A model generated the notes under the pieces. The model ran no database searches, was not told where the DNA came from, and worked only from the letters and a program-made list of their open reading frames with translations. From positions 1 through 9,708 of the forward strand of contig JAEXTK010000021.1 of assembly GCA_023406985.1 (NCBI GenBank): DNA of 9,708 nucleotides, given 5' to 3'. Positions 6,330 to 9,708 of the stretch are shown one piece after another (position 1 is the first letter of the stretch; each line of letters starts with the position of its first letter). Made by a program: the position numbers and the translations under genes. Source of the stretch: Spirochaetota bacterium. Lineage in GTDB: Bacteria; Spirochaetota; Spirochaetia; Treponematales; Breznakiellaceae.

Positions 6330-8003
6330 ATGACCGGCCGGAGAATCGTAGTCTCGCTGCTCTTCGCCTACCTGTTCGTCTTCGGCGTCCCCGACCCGGT
6401 CTCCGCCGCTCCGTTCAGGCTCTTTTCCCCCGGCGATCCCGTTATCGAAGACCTCCGGCTGGTCTCGCGCGAAGCGGGCCGGAGCCTCCTGTCCCTGACG
6501 CCGCCGTTCTCCGGAGCCGAAGTCGCCGCCGCGCTCAAAGACATCGAGACCGACGCCCTTTCGCCGAGCGGCCGCGACGCCTACCGCCGCATCCGTTCCG
6601 CCCTCGACGCCGGCCCCGCCTTCGCGGACGGCCCGATCCGCTTCTCGGCGGGAGCGGCGCTCTCGCTGGAAGGCCGCGCCCGCACCGACTCCGGTATCGC
6701 GTGGACGCGCGACGAGGGCGATTCCCGGTCGTTCCTGAACGCGCCCCTCGAGTTCTTCTTCGGCGACAACGCGTACGCGGCCGGAGACCTCGACGTCCGC
6801 GCCGATCCGACCTTCTACGAGAAGGGAACGGACCTGGTCGGGACCAACGTTCCCTTCGCCGCCGAGAGGATCGACCTCAACGTCCCGCTCCGCGCCTTTC
6901 TGGCGGCGGGGGGCGATTGGTGGACCTTTCAATTGGGGAGGGACAAGCTCGATTTCGGCTCGGGACTCACGGGCAACCTCGCGATCTCCGACGATCCCGA
7001 CTACCACGACTTCGCGCGCCTCTCGCTGTTCTCTCCGAACTTCAAGTATTCTCTGCTCGTCTCCCAGCTGCCGCTCTCGGTGAACGATCTCTGCGCCGAC
7101 GGCTACGGGCCGTTTGCCGGGGGCGCCGGGACCGATCCCGCCCTCGACTCCACCACCCAACGGTACCTCTATTACCACCGCTGGGACGTGCGCCTCTTCG
7201 GCCGCGTTTCGGTCGGCCTCGGGGAGGGCGCCCTCGTCGGCAATTCGGCCCCCGAACTCCGCTTCCTCAACCCGCTCACCATCTACCACAGCTTCTTCGC
7301 CTGGGAGGATTACGACGCGTGGAAGTCCGAGTCCGGCGCCGAAGGGGACATGGTGGGCTCCCTCATGAACCTCGAATTTGAATGGGCGGTCTTTCCCTCC
7401 TTCGCGCTCTACGGGCAGGCCGTCATGAACCAGTTCGCGACGAGCTACGAGAAGGAGAAGTGGCCCGAGGACGGTTCCCCGAACGGACTCGGTTTCCTGG
7501 CCGGCGCCGAATACGCGACCGATTTTTCCGGGACCTCGGCGAGCTTCGCCCTGGAAGCCGTGTACGCCGATCCCTACCTCTATACCCTATCCAGCCCCTT
7601 CTCGAGCTACATCTGGATGCGGCGCCTCTCCGAGCTTTCCGATAAGGATCCGCGCTACGCGTGGATCGGGCACCCCGAGGGGCGCGATTTCCTGCTCTTC
7701 GCCCTCCGCGGCCGCTTCGTACGGCCGCGCTACGCGCTCACGCTCAAGGCGTCCTACAAACTGCAGGGCGAGCACGGCCTCTCCTGGGACTGGGCGCGGG
7801 GACCGGACAGCGCGAGCCAGTCGACCCCGAGCGGCGTCCCCGAGCGTCGGGCGCTCGTGAGCGCGGACCTGGATTGGAAGGCGACGAAGAAACTCGCCGT
7901 AGGCGCATATCTCGCGGTGATCCGCGTGGACGGCGCCGATCATGTGAAGGGAGATTACGAGATGGGCGCGGAAACCGCGCTGTCCGTTACGTATACGTTT
8001 TGA
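6330..8003 (+). CDS. outer-membrane beta-barrel protein, capsule-assembly Wzi-like
   Basis: This 557-residue protein starts with a signal peptide: basic MTGRR, a hydrophobic core to about residue 20, and an Ala-rich cleavage site near 26-27 (VSAA). The mature part has many alternating polar/aromatic strands and ends in a C-terminal aromatic strand (SVTYTF), as expected for a barrel inserted by the BAM machinery. Segments such as FQLGRDKLDFGSGLTGNL (200-217), YYHRWDVRLFGRVSVGLGEG (281-300) and RFLNPLTIYHSFFAWEDYD (311-329) resemble the strands and inter-strand loops of Wzi-like capsule-assembly porins. In Wzi, the barrel binds exopolysaccharide at the cell surface; that function is not proven here. 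The ATG has an AGGA 9 bases upstream. A second barrel gene follows after 12 bases, so the two form an operon. The single Cys (C255) is not in a lipobox. It is divergent from, and apparently unrelated to, the sulfur genes. Confidence 0.7.
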   Translation: MTGRRIVVSLLFAYLFVFGVPDPVSAAPFRLFSPGDPVIEDLRLVSREAGRSLLSLTPPFSGAEVAAALKDIETDALSPSGRDAYRRIRSALDAGPAFADGPIRFSAGAALSLEGRARTDSGIAWTRDEGDSRSFLNAPLEFFFGDNAYAAGDLDVRADPTFYEKGTDLVGTNVPFAAERIDLNVPLRAFLAAGGDWWTFQLGRDKLDFGSGLTGNLAISDDPDYHDFARLSLFSPNFKYSLLVSQLPLSVNDLCADGYGPFAGGAGTDPALDSTTQRYLYYHRWDVRLFGRVSVGLGEGALVGNSAPELRFLNPLTIYHSFFAWEDYDAWKSESGAEGDMVGSLMNLEFEWAVFPSFALYGQAVMNQFATSYEKEKWPEDGSPNGLGFLAGAEYATDFSGTSASFALEAVYADPYLYTLSSPFSSYIWMRRLSELSDKDPRYAWIGHPEGRDFLLFALRGRFVRPRYALTLKASYKLQGEHGLSWDWARGPDSASQSTPSGVPERRALVSADLDWKATKKLAVGAYLAVIRVDGADHVKGDYEMGAETALSVTYTF

Positions 8004-8015
8004 CGGAGCGATGCG

Positions 8016-9635
8016 ATGAAAAGGATTCTTTTTGCCTTGGTGTTGTTCGCGGGATTCGCCGCGGCCGCGTGGAGCCAGGTGCTCCATGACCCGAACGACG
8101 TCCTCTACGCCGACCTTGACCGCTGGGCCGGCCGCGGGTATATCTCGATGCTGCCGCCCGTGCGGCCCTATCCGGCCCAACTCGTGGACGAGCTCCTGAC
8201 CCGGGTCGCGGAGACGGGGGACGACGAAGCCCGCGCGACCGCGGCCGCCTACCTGGACGCCACCCGGAAGGGCGCGCGGAAATTCCATTTCGGCGCGACC
8301 GGCCTCATCCGCGGGATCGACGACGATATCTCCCTTGAAGGCGCGCCGACCATGGACGCCCTCTTCCGCTTCCAGGATTGGATGGCCGGCAGCCTTTCCC
8401 TCGCCATCTACGGCGTCACCAGGGAACCCGGGGAGGAGATCGCGGTCCCGGGCATCTATTCGCCGTACGCGGACCTCATCGAGGACCAAACGAAGGTGGG
8501 CCCCTTCCACGTCCTCCAGGATTGGACGTCCATCCTCTCCCTCGGTTCCTCCGCGATCTATTTCCAGGCCGGCCTCACCCGGACCTCGGTCGGCCCCTTC
8601 TTCGACAACGGCGTCATCGTCGGTCCCCAGGCGGGCAGGGCGGGCCACTTCGACCTCGTCTATCGGCAGCCGACCTGGTCCATGAGCGTCCTCCTCCTCG
8701 AGCTCACCGCGACGGACAACTGGGGCGAGGGGCAGTATCCGGATAAGCACCTCATCTTCCACTCCTTCGACTTCCAAGTCACCGACCGGCTGGAGCTCGG
8801 CTTCTTCGAGTCGGTCGTCTGGGGCGATCGGTTCGAGTTCCTCTACCTCGCGCCGTTCGGCGAGTACTTCGCCGCCCAGTCCCTCACGGGCTTCGAGGAC
8901 AACTCCTACTTCGGCGTCCACGGAAAGTGGCGGCCCGCGGAGAACCTCGCGGTCCTCGGCCAGGTCTACGTGGACGACCTCAACTTCCAGGACATCATGA
9001 AGCTGCAGCTGGACACCAAGTACAAGTTCGCCGGAGAGCTCGGCCTCCGCTGGACTCCGGAGTCGAGCCGCATCCTGGACGCGGCGGCGGACTACACGGC
9101 CGTCATGCCGTACATGTACACGCATATTTCCGGCGACCGAACCGATCGCTACCGCACCGGCGACGACGCGGTGGTGAACTACTTCAACTACACCCACCTC
9201 GGCCGCGGCCTCGGAACGGACCTGGAGCCCAACTCCGATCGGCTCTCCGTCCGCGCGACCCTCCGCCTCTTGGAGCCCCTCTCCCTCAAGCTCCGGGCCG
9301 GCGTGCAGCGCCACGGTAACGCGTCGGAGGACGTGGACGGGATCGATCCCGCAAAGCACGACGGGTCCGTGTTCGACGACGGCTACACGGATCCGGCCGA
9401 CCCGAACACGAGCCCGCGGAACACGTTCAATTCCGAGACGCGCTTCCTGACGCAGAGCGTCATCGAGACCCTCGTGCACGGCGGTTTCGGCCTGGCCTGG
9501 GCCCTGCCGACGGCGTTCGGGAATATCGAGCTGACCTTCGATTACGTCGCCGAGTACGGCTGGAACCGCGGCCTCGTGAAGGGCGAGGACGGCCTGGCCC
9601 ATTACTACGCGATCGGCGGAACGTGGCGCTGGTAA
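8016..9635 (+). CDS. second outer-membrane beta-barrel protein, Wzi-like
   Basis: This 539-residue protein has a signal peptide (MKRILFALVLFAGFAAAAWS, cleavage near 18-21). The next segment, DVLYADLDRWAGRGYISMLP (28-47) plus RPYPAQLVDELL, forms a small N-terminal region with a tryptophan-anchored helix typical of large Gram-negative surface barrels of the Wzi-like group. The barrel follows, with family-like stretches LTRTSVGPFFDNGV (187-200), PDKHLIFHSFDF (242-253), LELGFFESVVWGDRFEFLYL (259-278) and GQVYVDDLNFQDI (315-327), ending in the aromatic strand GGTWRW. There are no cysteines. The ATG at 8016 is placed 7 bases after GGAG (8005-8008); the ATG at 8011 meets a stop at once. The upstream barrel gene ends 12 bases earlier, so they are co-transcribed and may act as a pair in surface polysaccharide export or anchoring. 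Function is inferred from resemblance only. Confidence 0.68.
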   Translation: MKRILFALVLFAGFAAAAWSQVLHDPNDVLYADLDRWAGRGYISMLPPVRPYPAQLVDELLTRVAETGDDEARATAAAYLDATRKGARKFHFGATGLIRGIDDDISLEGAPTMDALFRFQDWMAGSLSLAIYGVTREPGEEIAVPGIYSPYADLIEDQTKVGPFHVLQDWTSILSLGSSAIYFQAGLTRTSVGPFFDNGVIVGPQAGRAGHFDLVYRQPTWSMSVLLLELTATDNWGEGQYPDKHLIFHSFDFQVTDRLELGFFESVVWGDRFEFLYLAPFGEYFAAQSLTGFEDNSYFGVHGKWRPAENLAVLGQVYVDDLNFQDIMKLQLDTKYKFAGELGLRWTPESSRILDAAADYTAVMPYMYTHISGDRTDRYRTGDDAVVNYFNYTHLGRGLGTDLEPNSDRLSVRATLRLLEPLSLKLRAGVQRHGNASEDVDGIDPAKHDGSVFDDGYTDPADPNTSPRNTFNSETRFLTQSVIETLVHGGFGLAWALPTAFGNIELTFDYVAEYGWNRGLVKGEDGLAHYYAIGGTWRW

Positions 9636-9674
9636 ACTGATCGTATTGAAAGAATAATGACGGCCCCCCCCCCA

Positions 9675-9708
9675 GCCCCTCCCGCGGCGGGGCGGGCCGC
9701 CCGGTTTT
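9675..9708 (+). terminator. possible rho-independent terminator of the barrel-gene operon, cut by window edge
   Basis: About 40 bases after the last stop, 9675-9697 can fold into a GC-only-looped hairpin (GCCC and TCCCG pairing with CGGGG and GGGC, with one mismatch). An alternative shorter stem GGGC/GCCC lies at 9690-9702. The window ends in TTTT (9705-9708), two bases after the alternative stem; whether the T-run continues cannot be seen. Placement fits a terminator for the two plus-strand genes. Confidence 0.45.

Noticed and set aside
6258..7289. 343-codon minus-strand open frame opposite the first barrel gene
   Set aside because: It would read through the divergent promoter region and into the start of a well-supported plus-strand gene; composition is shadow-like and no motif is visible.
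7587..9602. 671-codon minus-strand open frame opposite the second barrel gene
   Set aside because: Product is dominated by Val, Glu, Arg and Gly in a pattern typical of antisense shadow; the plus strand encodes a signal peptide, barrel strands and an aromatic C-terminus with a good ribosome-binding site.

Overview
The window is G+C-rich DNA, roughly two-thirds G+C by eye, densely packed with genes and showing no mobile elements, RNA genes or CRISPR arrays. The protein content suggests an anaerobic bacterium. The two outer-membrane barrel proteins resemble, from memory, proteins common in spirochaetes, so a high-GC spirochaete is my best but unproven guess.

Layout: positions 1-6197 hold a tightly spaced minus-strand gene set read right to left: a small cysteine-rich MarR-type regulator, an 873-residue sulfur-handling fusion (CoA-disulfide/persulfide reductase, rhodanese, TusA-like and DsrE-like domains), an aspartate kinase, a COG1900/DUF39 homocysteine-biosynthesis protein, a NIL-domain plus 2x[4Fe-4S] ferredoxin protein, and the first 36 codons of a probable UPF0280 (COG2122) protein that runs off the left edge. 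Positions 6198-6329 are an AT-richer divergent control region with a candidate promoter and a TATCA/TGATA dyad. Positions 6330-9635 are two plus-strand genes for signal-peptide-bearing outer-membrane beta-barrel proteins resembling capsule-assembly Wzi, followed by a possible GC-rich terminator at the right edge.

How the genes work together: the COG1900, NIL-ferredoxin and COG2122 proteins form the set linked to homocysteine synthesis from aspartate semialdehyde and reduced sulfur, without O-acetyl- or O-succinyl-homoserine. Here that set lies directly downstream of aspartate kinase, which commits aspartate toward aspartate semialdehyde, and of a multidomain persulfide carrier/reductase that could supply the sulfur. 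A cysteine-rich regulator starts the series. I read the whole block as one sulfide/persulfide-to-homocysteine operon under a likely sulfur- or redox-responsive regulator. The barrel genes look functionally separate and share only the divergent control region.
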